From Beroe ovata (lineage: Eukaryota > Ctenophora > Nuda > Beroida > Beroidae), in the NCBI GenBank assembly GCA_946803715.1, contig CAMPET010000090.1:70477-84938 (forward strand): a stretch of 14,462 nucleotides of DNA. Reading direction: 5' to 3'. Position numbers and translations under genes: made by a program. Of the stretch, positions 6,064-13,738 are shown piece by piece. Within the stretch, counting starts at the first letter, position 1. Every line of letters starts with the position of its first letter. The notes under the pieces were generated by a model. The model did no database searches, was not told the origin of the DNA, and worked only from the letters and a program-made list of their open reading frames with translations.

Positions 6064-7775
6064 CTGGAGAGGGTAAAACGTATGAAATATTCGATCAATT
6101 TTGCTGATTTCGAGTTATACTATTTCTGAAGAATTCATCGCGCTCCTTACACAGAAATTATTGGTCGAGGTATCTATACAGATTTCATCCCCCGATTAAA
6201 GCGGCAATCAATCATGTCAAATATTTGGAATAATTCGCATATTTTCCACCAAATATTATCATTACACGCTCATTTTGTCCCATTACGAATCATTATCTGA
6301 TCGATTATTGAATATATATGCGTGGAATTCGGATCTATTTATAGAATTCGAATAATTTGTTTGTAATATGTTTTGTCATTATTGATGCCGGTCAAGGAAA
6401 AGGAGAATTATGAATTCTTATTTCTCTGAAAATGATAAAAATCTCGCCAGATTTTAGAAAATAATACAAAAATGCGGGGAAACTAATGAAAAACCTAGTT
6501 TGTCAAGCTTACCCTGAGTAAGTTAAGCGAATATCTCTTGGACTTGATGTGTTCGCTAAGCTTCAACAAAGTGGAGGGTCGAACCCCGTGTCTGTGTTGA
6601 AATTGATCCTGAAATAATTGATAAATAAATAAAAACTAATCAATAATTGGATGATTAGATAATTAATAAATGACAGATACCTATACCAGGCTATTATCGA
6701 AAAATGTAAAGGTCAGAGGGTCGGGGAAGAAATGTTAAAACCCCAAAAATTCACGACGTAAAATTGCTAGAAGATAGCCAGGAAATGTGATCATCACCGA
6801 CTTTGCCAGGCATGTACCTAATGTGTGGGAAACCCAAAAAATTACATATGCACATAACATTACATAATATTTAGATGATTCAAGAATATATATAGATATA
6901 GTTGTTGTAAATATATAGGATGATAATATATTATGTTCATTGTACTCAGTTTCCAAGTTATGTAAAGAGATTCATCAGAATAACAGAATAATAATAATAA
7001 TAATAATAAGTTAAATTTATAATTTATTGTGGCACATCTTCTGACACTCAGCTGTGCCACGAAACGAGTACACTAAAACATAGACAGTGCGCTTTAAATT
7101 TACCTATGAAGAGAAAAGTAACTGATTTACGCTATTACTCAAGCACTGTCCAGGACATGAAACTGGAAAGCAAATACCAATAATGCTAAAGTTCATTGAC
7201 TGCAATTAGAAAAAGCTTCTTTGAAAAGATGTGTCTTTAAGGAATTCTTAAAAGAGTCAACGGCAGTAATGAATTTTATGTAATCAGGTAATAAATTCCA
7301 CAGTTTTGATCCCATTTTAGCGAACGATTTATCACCATATACTGACTTAGAATAAGTGGTAGGGTGGGGCGCGCGTTTGGGTGGGGCTATAATTTTCATC
7401 ACATTTGTAAATTCAGTCGAGTGTTGATTTAATTAGCTGATTTCGTGCGTGTGTGTGTGTGCTATAATTGTAATAAGGATTTATGAAGGAGCACGCGCTT
7501 CGTACGAAAATGGTAATATTATTGTGTTTGAATTGCGGAAATTTCTTCAAGAGGTAGAGGTAGAAAATAAACAAGAGAATTGTACGGTCAAAAGTGAAGA
7601 AAAATGATCGCAAAAAAAGAAATGCATGATTAAATGATGAAGTAAATGAAAATAAATAAATCAGTGTAAATCGGAATAAATCAGAGAAAATCAAACATTT
7701 TCTCACCGTCTGTCGAAAGAACTTCATATCAGCTTGGAGGGGGTACGGGTGATAACACTGCGTTTCCGCTGTCAT
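5656..7775 (-). CDS. Three-exon gene (spliced model) for an unrecognised 190-residue protein
   Basis: I infer a spliced gene: exons 7775-7707, 6608-6513 and 6063-5656, introns of 1098 and 449 bases. Every junction is phase 0 and the joined frame has no stop before 5656. Donors are GTGAGA and GTAAGC; acceptors end TTATTTCAG and CCTCTCCAG. The product would be 190 residues (23 + 32 + 135). The N-terminal third is Lys/Arg-rich, with TKRKV as a possible nuclear localisation patch. A Pro/Ser-rich part follows, then an AHVSPH-type hexapeptide repeat, PPPPVKP, and a C-terminal stretch (KVYYVSGLELLSWVSSKVDR) that could form a helix. No signal peptide or membrane segment is evident. I do not recognise the family. 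Higher GC in exon 3 than in the introns supports coding. Splicing is predicted, not observed, and a non-coding first exon further upstream is possible. Confidence 0.62.
5873..5940 (-). repeat. 18-bp tandem repeat inside exon 3
   Basis: There are three full units (5873-5890, 5891-5908, 5909-5926) and a partial fourth of an 18-bp motif, about CGTGCGTGAGGGCTCACG. In the gene's frame each unit gives a hexapeptide of the type AHVSPH or ARVSPH. The unit length is a multiple of three, so copy-number change would keep the frame. Each unit contains CACGTG- or CACGCG-like cores. Confidence 0.75.
6513..6608 (-). CDS. Exon 2 of the three-exon gene
   Basis: This exon has 32 complete codons between an acceptor TTATTTCAG and a donor AGG|GTAAGC. 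It encodes DQFQHRHGVRPSTLLKLSEH followed by a basic segment IKSKRYSLNLLR. Both boundaries are phase 0, matching exons 1 and 3. It is too short to be found as an ORF of its own. A GGTTCGACCC string inside it resembles a tRNA B box by chance. Confidence 0.62.
6620..6986. other. Intron 1, distal part
   Basis: This is the part of the inferred intron between the retrotransposon tail and exon 2. It is AT-rich and I see no exon in it. The block 6725-6840 has two similar C/A stretches (AAACCCCAAAAATTCAC at 6736, AAACCCAAAAAATTAC at about 6831) and a minus-strand open frame of 73 codons without recognisable domains. It could be an old interspersed repeat. Confidence 0.4.
6987..7009. repeat. (AAT)n microsatellite tail of the retrotransposon
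   Basis: About seven and a half AAT units lie directly beyond the 3' stem-loop and mark the 3' end of the retrotransposon copy. Confidence 0.85.
7193..7402 (-). pseudogene. C-terminal fragment of non-LTR retrotransposon ORF2
   Basis: The fragment ends with the signature C-terminus of CR1/L2/Rex-type ORF2 proteins: YGDKSFAKMGSKLWNLLPDY, then SFKNSLKTHLFKEAF, then a stop at 7193-7195. The rest of the ORF (endonuclease and RT) is absent because of 5' truncation; homology fades near 7380-7402. Its tail could belong to the same family as element A, whose own tail is lost at 3730, but I cannot show this from the window. It is not a functional gene. Confidence 0.85.
7449..7461. repeat. Short (GT)n microsatellite
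   Basis: About six GT units lie in intron 1 upstream of the retrotransposon remnant. This is the only dinucleotide run in the window with CA on the minus strand. Confidence 0.85.
7707..7775 (-). CDS. Exon 1 of the three-exon gene (start codon)
   Basis: The ATG at 7775 has A at -3, and an in-frame stop lies about 24 bases upstream. The 23 codons begin MTAETQCYHPYPLQADMKFF and end RQT, directly before the donor GTGAGA at 7706. A TAG just upstream (CTCCTCATTAG) could be an acceptor, in which case a 5' UTR exon lies further upstream. The frame stays open into the intron but then loses coding character. Confidence 0.58.
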
Positions 7776-8660
7776 TATACTAGCTAATGAGGAGTTAATT
7801 GGTTAATTATACTAGCTTATAATAATTGATTAGTAATAAGAAGTTAATAAACCACAGGTTTCGAATAAGAATTTTCTCAAATGTTAAAACCGGTCGGTAA
7901 TACCAGCTATAATAATTTCAGGAATTATTACAAGAAACCCTCTGATGAAGCAAGGTTCAAGAATCAAGACGTAAGTAAAAAGAAGCCAGCACTCCACCCT
8001 ATTAATGATTATAGCACTGACTTAACCCTTAAACCGTTGTGGTCTCCAAATCTTGCCCGCAAAATTTTCAAGCTCCTGTTACTTTTCAATGAATCCGCCC
8101 AGAATTTTTAATAGCTGTACATAATACAGAGATAAACATCTGAATAAATCGACAGCACTCGGGGAGCCTCATAGCGCTGATGAAAATTCGCCAAAAAATG
8201 CGGGCGAAAAAATAGCCACACCATGTCATAAAATGTGGGGCAAATATGACTTATACACCACCATCCAGACCGACTCGAACATCATCCAGACCGACTGGTT
8301 ATCAAAGTGAAATGACCTGAGACCACCCCCTCGATATTTCTAAATATAACTTCCCGCTGGCAGCGTCGCGTAACAACATAACTCGACGAATGGAAAACTG
8401 TACCATATTTGGCAAGTTTCATCTCTTTGCTACTGTGTTCTGACTAAAATAAACGGAGTTTTCTGTGCTATTAAATGCCGAGCAACACGTTACGATTTAT
8501 GAAGGAGCTATACTGCTAGGTTACTTTATGAAGGAGTAACATTGAACAAATTATATAATTCAGGGGAAGTTATGCGTTAGACTGGGTTAAGGTGGGTGTG
8601 CGACGTGCGTTTAATCGGATAGATTGAAGAGGATTGGGAAGGGATAAATAGGTATTAGAG
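7776..8660. other. Upstream region of the three-exon gene, no supported gene
   Basis: No supported exon is found here. It holds a 12-base direct repeat ATTATACTAGCT at 7774-7785 and 7806-7817. It also holds a 21-bp tandem motif CATCCAGACCGACT at 8262-8275 and 8283-8296. A TTATGAAGGAG motif occurs at 8494-8508 and 8525-8536 (and once more at 7478-7492), the second copy framed by GTTACT / AGTAAC. A possible plus-strand micro-exon at 7922-7970 is discussed among the rejected items. Confidence 0.45.
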
Positions 8661-8670
8661 AGAGAGTTCA

Positions 8671-8721
8671 TCACGTGATTTCAAAATAGGTCACGTGAGT
8701 GGAACAGAGCATTTTGATTGG
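8671..8721. promoter_or_regulatory. Candidate promoter module: two TCACGTGA boxes and a CCAAT box
   Basis: Two identical TCACGTGA octamers (8671-8678, 8691-8698) are exactly 20 bp apart, about two helical turns. An inverted CCAAT box (ATTGG) follows at 8717-8721. TCACGTGA is the preferred site of MITF/TFE, USF and Myc-type bHLH-ZIP factors. The module lies about 0.9 kb upstream of the minus-strand ATG at 7775, where the CCAAT box reads in the gene's direction. There is no TATA box nearby. Promoter function is inferred. Confidence 0.35.
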
Positions 8722-8759
8722 TCAAAGAGTTCACTTCCATTCATGTTTGCGTGAACTAA

Positions 8760-10120
8760 TATTAGGAAGATATGTCGTCGAACGGGAAGAGGGATCTTAT
8801 GCGATGGAAACTGACCGAAATATTATCAAACTGACGAATAGAATATCGGTCTATTTCTGTCTCTGATTGCGTTATCGATTAATAACATCATTTGATAAGA
8901 AGATGATAAATATTATTCAACAGGGAATTAAATTGATGGGCATGGGAATTAATCACATAATATTCACATCAAATTTTGTAGATGAGATAAGAATTAAGAC
9001 ATAACCTCAAAATTGGCTAGTAGGTACCTGACTGACTCGAATCAATTTTATGAATCAACTCAAACATTATTTTTGCGGGAAAATTCTTGCAAAACCTATT
9101 AATATAAAACCCGTACGCAATAAAATTGAGTGTGATTGAACTTTATTTCGAGAGTTCTGACCATCCAAATCCTTCGTCTTAACTAGCGGTACTTCATCAC
9201 TCTATTATCAATAACGTTAGGAAAATGAAATTCGGATGCCCATGATTTTTTTCTAATATTCTTATTCCGAATTTTCCGTTATGTGAATCAATTAACCAAT
9301 TAACTGACGAATGATGAATATTAAGAAACTTTATATTATGATTGTTAATCACGCGCAGAGTTTCAGCAGCCTTTGGCCCGGGTCCAATTTTATTTGAAAT
9401 CAAAATAATTAATAACGTTACACGGGGGGGACTAGTGACCATAACAAGTACAAACAAAACAATGTGATTTTGATATAAAATTCGATATAACCCATATAAT
9501 ACTACATAACTAACAACGGGTGGGTATTGATTGAGTTAGAGAGAAAATAAACGTGATAAATCGAATCGCAACGAATCTATAAAATCAACAGAAACTATTT
9601 CAGAGTTTAGAATAGAAACACCCGATACATCGAGAGTCCTGGGACATATTCAGGAACGATGAATCACATACCATAGCATGAGTGGAATGAACGAAATCAC
9701 CGCTACCGATTTATTCTCAGGAATTGATTACATTGGTCGTCAATATAATCGAATGAAAACAATTATTATATCATACGTTATTATATTTGGACGACAGGAT
9801 GGAATGCGCGCGGCATAAATTAGGTTTGGGAATATATTATGAGGATTAATCATACAATAACCAAGCAGGATATTAAAGCAAATACATAAAAGCGAAGGAC
9901 TTATCTGTGGATATAATAAAGAAAAGGAGGGAAGGTCATTTTCAACGCATCAGGATAATGATAAGCTGATAGCGGTCATATTGATCCCATTGTTCAGAAT
10001 GAACGGTATTATCATAGATTTGAAGTGGGGGGGGCCTTGAGGCCTATGGGTATAATACGCCATGGGCACGATGTATCTATTTATAGTAACACAAGACTAG
10101 AACACGGTAATAGATGTAAT
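8760..10120. other. AT-rich stretch without a supported gene
   Basis: A minus-strand open frame at 9197-9457 has no recognisable domain and no good splice sites. A near-palindrome TTGGCCCGGGTCCAA lies at 9374-9388. A 20-codon ATG frame at 8772-8834 is too short to judge. Otherwise I see nothing. Confidence 0.45.
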
Positions 10121-10138
10121 GAGTCTTAGGTTCCTACC

Positions 10139-10162
10139 TCACACAAACACACATACAGAGAC

Positions 10163-10193
<31 letters not shown>

Positions 10194-10211
10194 CACACAC
10201 ACACACACACA
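10139..10211. repeat. Compound microsatellite (CAGA)n(CA)n
   Basis: A degenerate CA stretch passes into about seven CAGA units (around 10163-10190) and then about ten CA units (10190-10211). The local open frame here is a by-product. Confidence 0.9.
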
Positions 10212-10723
10212 AAACATGTCATTATGTGGCGATATCAAAATTCAAATGTAACGTCGAAGCCAAATATATGTACGAAAACCCGTAGATGGCTGTCCATTTA
10301 ATGATGTCACGGCTAAAAATAGATTGTCGAAACCACTTTTATGTGTTTATATGGCAGGTAAAACTTTCACAACTTGAAAAAAACAGCTAAAGCTAGCAAT
10401 AGCATGACTATTGACATTAAACTGAATAATGGCACATATATATAACGCCTAACTATATCTTTTATTGAGTGTGAATACAATCTAGTTATCAGGCAATCCA
10501 TTTCTCATAATAGCGGGATATCATGGGCAATCGTAATGATCATATCATTTTCATTATCAGTTGAGTGTGAAATTCATTAGAAATCAGTTATTACCAACCC
10601 AGTATTATATTCAAAGATAATCAGTAATTACTAATCCACTTATATAAGATGGGATAGATATCATGGGTGATTTGGTCGCTAATCTCATGTAATTAACACC
10701 TCTAAAAATAGAGAGTGTTATCT
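10212..10723. other. AT-rich stretch with a short direct repeat
   Basis: No gene is seen. AATCAGTTATTACCAACCCA at 10582-10601 recurs as AATCAGTAATTACTAATCCA at 10619-10638 (period 37). GATATCATGGG occurs twice (about 10517 and 10659). Confidence 0.5.
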
Positions 10724-10829
10724 ACACACACCCATACACACACACACACACANCACACACACAGACACAGACACACACAGACACACACACACACACAACA
10801 CAGTACACAGTACACACTCACACACACAG
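10724..10829. repeat. CA-rich microsatellite containing an N
   Basis: A degenerate (CA)n array with CAGA and CAGTACA interruptions. Position 10753 is an N, so the true length of the array is uncertain. Confidence 0.9.
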
Positions 10830-10909
10830 GAACGCAGTTAGTAGGATTGCTGAGTGGTAGGTTTTCACCAAAAGACATAAAAGTCGCTGTGACTGTATCA
10901 TGTCGGTAA

Positions 10910-10991
10910 GTGAAAATTGGGTTATTCTAGGTTAGATCAAAGCAACAGAAATATACGTGAAAATTGGGCTATTTTAGGTCATATATCAAGA
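10910..10991. repeat. 47-bp imperfect tandem duplication
   Basis: GTGAAAATTGGG starts at 10910 and again at 10957. The similarity extends about 34 bases into each unit, and the first 15 bases recur at 11088-11102. A perfect donor-like GTAAGT sits at the left edge (10906-10911). Confidence 0.6.
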
Positions 10992-11193
10992 CGTTCAGAG
11001 GTGTGTAGCTGCGAAAATCAGAAGATCAGAGATCAAAGCACATCCACAATAGTGCCATCTTATGGGATATGACGGTTGCTGCGAGGGGTGAAAATTGAGT
11101 TACTTCACACGCTGAGATGACGCTGAGCAAAAAACACGCTGCACCTACCGCAAATCCTGCAAAGAGCAAAATTGCAGGGTTATTAACAATTGG

Positions 11194-11241
11194 AATGTTC
11201 AATGTAGTTCAAAAATCAATGTTCAACGTAGTTCGAAAATA
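11194..11241. repeat. 24-bp tandem duplication
   Basis: AATGTTCAATGTAGTTCAAA at 11194 repeats at 11218 with two or three changes. An open plus-strand frame (11117-11308) crosses it, giving MFNVV twice, but I do not regard it as a proven gene. Confidence 0.65.
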
Positions 11242-11345
11242 CGATATACGAATTGATTCATATTATGCGATCTTTCATAAACAAGAAAAGACTTGCGGCG
11301 AACTTTAATGAAATCACGTACCACACCAACATTTCTAATCCCATC

Positions 11346-11420
11346 TACACGCACACACGCACACACAGACACAATACCTAACATAGTTACCCGCTAGTAT
11401 ATAATATACACACACAAACA
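11346..11420. repeat. Two short CA microsatellites
   Basis: Degenerate CA runs at 11346-11372 and 11406-11420, separated by unique sequence. Confidence 0.8.
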
Positions 11421-11499
11421 CATGGCCCCATAACGTATACACTGAGCATTACTAAAAATAAAGCCGTTGTGACTCAAAAGGAGAACATAATAGAGCAAA

Positions 11500-11840
11500 A
11501 GCGCGGGAGCGCGTAGCTCAACCAATAAGATGCGCGGATATGCAACACGTGACACATATCAACCAATCAGCGATCACAAAGCGTACCAAGTTGAACCGTT
11601 TCGTGATTGTGATTGGTTCCCACTCCCGCGCCCTGCTCTCTGAGTGGTCAGTTGAGAGGGGCGCGGGAAGCTATACGTGTGTAGCAAATTATAGAGCTCA
11701 TCAAATTACCAAGGGGTCCATCCATTCAGTGACCGAGTCACGTGGGTCAAATACTCGCTTCTTATTGGCTAGTGAGGCGGATACTGGCCTCCTATTGGTT
11801 AGTGAGGGCAGTATTCACTGATCATTGGCTAATGGTAGTA
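11500..11840. promoter_or_regulatory. Promoter-like CpG-rich block with six CCAAT boxes
   Basis: Six CCAAT boxes lie within about 310 bp: forward at 11522 and 11563, inverted at 11612, 11764, 11794 and 11824. Also present are E-boxes CACGTG at 11546-11551 and 11739-11744, and E2F-like GCGCGGGAA at 11661-11669 with related GCGCGGGAG at 11500 and CTCCCGCGC at 11623. The GC level is well above that of the flanks. NF-Y plus E2F-type sites suggest a TATA-less cell-cycle or housekeeping promoter, or a repeat that carries one. I could not find a first coding exon on either side, so direction and target are unknown. Confidence 0.4.
11561..11668. repeat. Two fold-back structures around the CCAAT and E2F-like motifs
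   Basis: 11561-11583 (AACCAATCAGCGATCAC and following) is complementary to 11597-11618 with small bulges. 11624-11640 (TCCCGCGCCCTGCTCTC) is complementary to 11654-11668 with one 2-base bulge. An outer pair, GCGCGGGAG at about 11500 and CTCCCGCGC at 11623-11631, encloses the first fold. Confidence 0.6.
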
Positions 11841-11842
11841 TG
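11764..11842. repeat. 30-bp imperfect tandem repeat, each unit starting with an inverted CCAAT box
   Basis: ATTGGCTAGTGAGG at 11764, ATTGGTTAGTGAGG at 11794 and ATTGGCTAATGG at 11824 start exactly 30 bp apart. The units diverge towards their ends; the third is partial. Confidence 0.7.
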
Positions 11843-12270
11843 TGGACGTTATCGATTCACTATAATAATAAAGCTGCTTAGTATTCGACCCCCTTTTCAA
11901 TAATTGTGTGTATCAGTGAAAAGGTACCCACCATAGTAACATTTTTGTACAACAAGCAGTTCTATGTACAGTGTGTTCACTGTTATACATAATACATATC
12001 CATTATCCAACCATATAAGGATTAAGAAACACGATTGACCCAAAAAATAGGATCGAAAGTACGCGATGAACCGATGTCCGATGCTAAAACAATTGAATGT
12101 AGGTATACAGTGTATAACATTGTATACTATGTACACGCTTTACTATGTACACGGGTTACGCAATTATAATATGTACGTACGGCCTTGGTATAAGATATTA
12201 GATAATTATTACCTCAAAATATTCCAACTCGCGCAAATCGCTATTCGCTCAATATACCTATGAACCATCA
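11843..12270. other. AT-rich stretch with short palindromes
   Basis: No gene is seen. TACTATGTACACG is tandemly repeated at 12125-12137 and 12141-12153 (period 16). Related GTATAC and TGTATA strings at 11960-12130 create overlapping open frames on both strands. Confidence 0.5.
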
Positions 12271-12378
12271 TACCTAGCGAGCTCCCAGAGGCCAATGCGA
12301 TGATCATCTCGGCTACGAGCTACAATAGGACGATGCGAGAGTAGTGACCGAGAAGCAGAATCTAGATTTCATGAGGGA

Positions 12379-12417
12379 CACGTGACGTCACGAGGTATCA
12401 CTAAACCTATAAAAATA
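12379..12417 (+). promoter_or_regulatory. E-box/CRE composite followed by a TATA-like element
   Basis: CACGTG (12379-12384) overlaps TGACGTCA (12383-12390), giving CACGTGACGTCACG. TATAAAAATA lies at 12408-12417. This spacing would suit a plus-strand core promoter starting near 12440, but no coding exon follows before the CA array at 12505. Motif evidence only. Confidence 0.3.
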
Positions 12418-12504
12418 CAATGAAATATTATGTGAAGAACCCTGTTATATACTGTATAGTTCGATTTTCCAAGAATTAGAAAGAATGTTTATGTAGGATA
12501 AAAA

Positions 12505-12592
12505 CACAGACACACACACGCACACTCTCACAGACACAGACACAGACACAGACACACACAGACACACACAAACACACAAACACACACACACT
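12505..12592. repeat. CA-rich microsatellite
   Basis: A degenerate CA/CAGA array of about 88 bases. A minus-strand open frame starting at 12730 runs through it and yields a long VCVCVC tail. Confidence 0.9.
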
Positions 12593-12730
12593 AGACATTT
12601 TTGCGAGGCACAGCTCTCCAATCTCTAGATTTAGCTCACAGAGCCTATTTTCCAAGAAATGAGCATAAAATATGACATTCCAGCCTAAAACTATTAGGAA
12701 AACGGCGAGCAACATTCCCAACTTCTGCAT
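12593..12730 (-). other. Minus-strand open frame with hydrophobic N-terminus running into the CA array
   Basis: From the ATG at 12730 the frame starts MQKLGMLLAVFLIVLGWNVI, a hydrophobic stretch like a signal peptide or membrane segment. It continues FYAHFLENRLCELNLEIGEL and then enters the microsatellite as VCVCVC before a stop at 12476. The direct contact with a CA tail suggests an interspersed repeat rather than a host gene. I cannot name a family. Confidence 0.3.
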
Positions 12731-13612
12731 GAGCTAAGAAATTAGAAAAGCAACAGTCGTAAAAACGGTCCGCTATCATAGCATGTACCAACCAACTGCG
12801 GCTAACACTCGCCAAAAAACATATCAAGTTGCGTTGAAACTTGCCAAAATCCATAAAACGACCTCGCCCTTCTATAACTGTATAAAATAATATATATATA
12901 ACTTGGTATAGTGCAAAGTGGCATTTATATAGCTGGTACGTTGACCACGACATTTTGCGTAGAGCTGATGACAGGAGTTGTGCTATTTTTGGAAATTTTA
13001 CAACTTTTATCCAATCTACATAGTGTTACAGTACGTAGAATATTATATTCTTAAGACATCGAAAGGGAAATATGTTTTGATGATCTTCATTTGAGTATCA
13101 TCTAGTAGAATAACATAAATATATTAGTGGGTACCTAATTACTAATTATTATAGCCTATGAGTTACATGAAAAGAAAAAGTGTCCTATCTACATAATATT
13201 CAACTGAACAAAAAACTGAACATAAAGGGCATATATTTTTGCAACGTGATTTAGCAAAATATAAGACCTACACTATTTCCTAGAAATCCCAAAATGTAGA
13301 GAAAGAGAATTAGGAATGCGTCCGTTTGAAAGAATGCGTAGAATAGCAGTTTTTGCGTACCGTAGCAGCAGCATAAGAATCAAATTTTTCTGAGGAAATA
13401 CGGGAAAATTACGGAAAAATGAAGATTATATATTCTAGAGTTGAGAACCGGGATTGCGCCACACCCAATAAAATGTAAGTTCTCCAAATGATACCTAGTT
13501 CACATAGATAAAGATTGCACCCGTTTCTATCTATTCACCCCACCTCAATTCCTCGATTCCTCACTTCCCTCTCCGATCTTCTGAGTTACAGCTCCGACTG
13601 CTTAGAGCCAGA
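12731..13612. other. AT-rich stretch without a supported gene
   Basis: No recognisable gene. A pyrimidine-rich tract at 13520-13580 precedes the minisatellite. The minus-strand frame at 12645-12953 has no domain or good splice signals. Confidence 0.5.
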
Positions 13613-13738
13613 CAATATCATTCCTGTGGGCAATATGACTCCTATGGGCAATATCATTCCTATGGGCAATATCATTCCTATGGGCAATATTATTCCTATG
13701 GGCAATATCATTCCTATGGGCAATATCATTCCTATGGG
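13613..13738. repeat. 18-bp minisatellite, seven units
   Basis: There are seven head-to-tail units of CAATATCATTCCTATGGG (starts at 13613, 13631, 13649, 13667, 13685, 13703 and 13721) with few substitutions: T to G in unit 1, CA to GA-type changes in unit 2, and C to T in unit 5. A decayed copy follows (CATTCCTATGGAACG near 13767). Since 18 is a multiple of three and the unit lacks stops in several frames, it opens overlapping frames on both strands (GNIIPM repeats on plus, GMILPI repeats on minus). Neither has a convincing start. Confidence 0.92.

Larger units (their letters stand above)
6987..7402 (-). mobile_element. 5'-truncated CR1/L2-like retrotransposon, 3' tail copy
   Basis: This is a short 3' remnant of a LINE. 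It has about 69 codons of ORF2 C-terminus (7402-7193), then about 180 bases of 3' UTR, then an (AAT)n tail (6987-7009, TTA repeats on the element strand). The 3' UTR folds: GACAGTGC at 7083-7090 pairs with GCACTGTC at 7143-7150, and GTGGCACA at 7029-7036 pairs with TGTGCCAC at 7053-7060. A terminal stem-loop before a short microsatellite is usual for CR1/L2-type elements, which begin copying there. It lies in sense orientation inside intron 1 of the gene. Confidence 0.8.

Noticed and set aside
6576-6585. tRNA B-box-like string GGTTCGACCC on the minus strand
   Set aside because: No A box at the right distance and no cloverleaf; it lies inside the inferred exon 2.
7413-7706. Continuation of the 7775 open frame beyond the donor at 7706
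   Set aside because: After 7706 the translation becomes Phe/Leu/Ser-rich low-complexity sequence typical of intron; a donor GTGAGA and a phase match to exon 2 explain the end better.
7922-7970. Possible plus-strand micro-exon (AATAATTTCAG acceptor, GAC|GTAAGT donor)
   Set aside because: Both splice signals are good, but the 49-base segment is open in two frames, has no identifiable partner exon, and sits on the opposite strand just upstream of the better-supported minus-strand gene.
8772-8834. Short plus-strand ATG frame (MSSNGKRDLMRWKLTEILSN)
   Set aside because: It ends at a stop after 20 codons with no donor before it; it could be a uORF but cannot be supported.
9197-9457. 86-codon minus-strand open frame
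   Set aside because: No recognisable domain, TTG start, poor splice signals; likely chance in AT-rich DNA.
10724-10829. CRISPR-like spaced repeats
   Set aside because: The array is a plain CA microsatellite without repeat-spacer structure, and the genome is eukaryotic.
10830-10905. Possible plus-strand exon between the CA array and GTAAGT
   Set aside because: The acceptor is a CA repeat rather than a pyrimidine tract, the segment is open on both strands, and no neighbouring exon in matching phase was found.
11117-11308. 63-codon plus-strand frame starting MTLSKKHAAPTANPAKSK
   Set aside because: The composition is somewhat coding-like, but the frame crosses a 24-bp tandem duplication and has no homology I recognise.
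11540-11821. 93-codon plus-strand frame
   Set aside because: It coincides with the CpG-rich CCAAT block and tandem repeat; the reading frame is explained by base composition.
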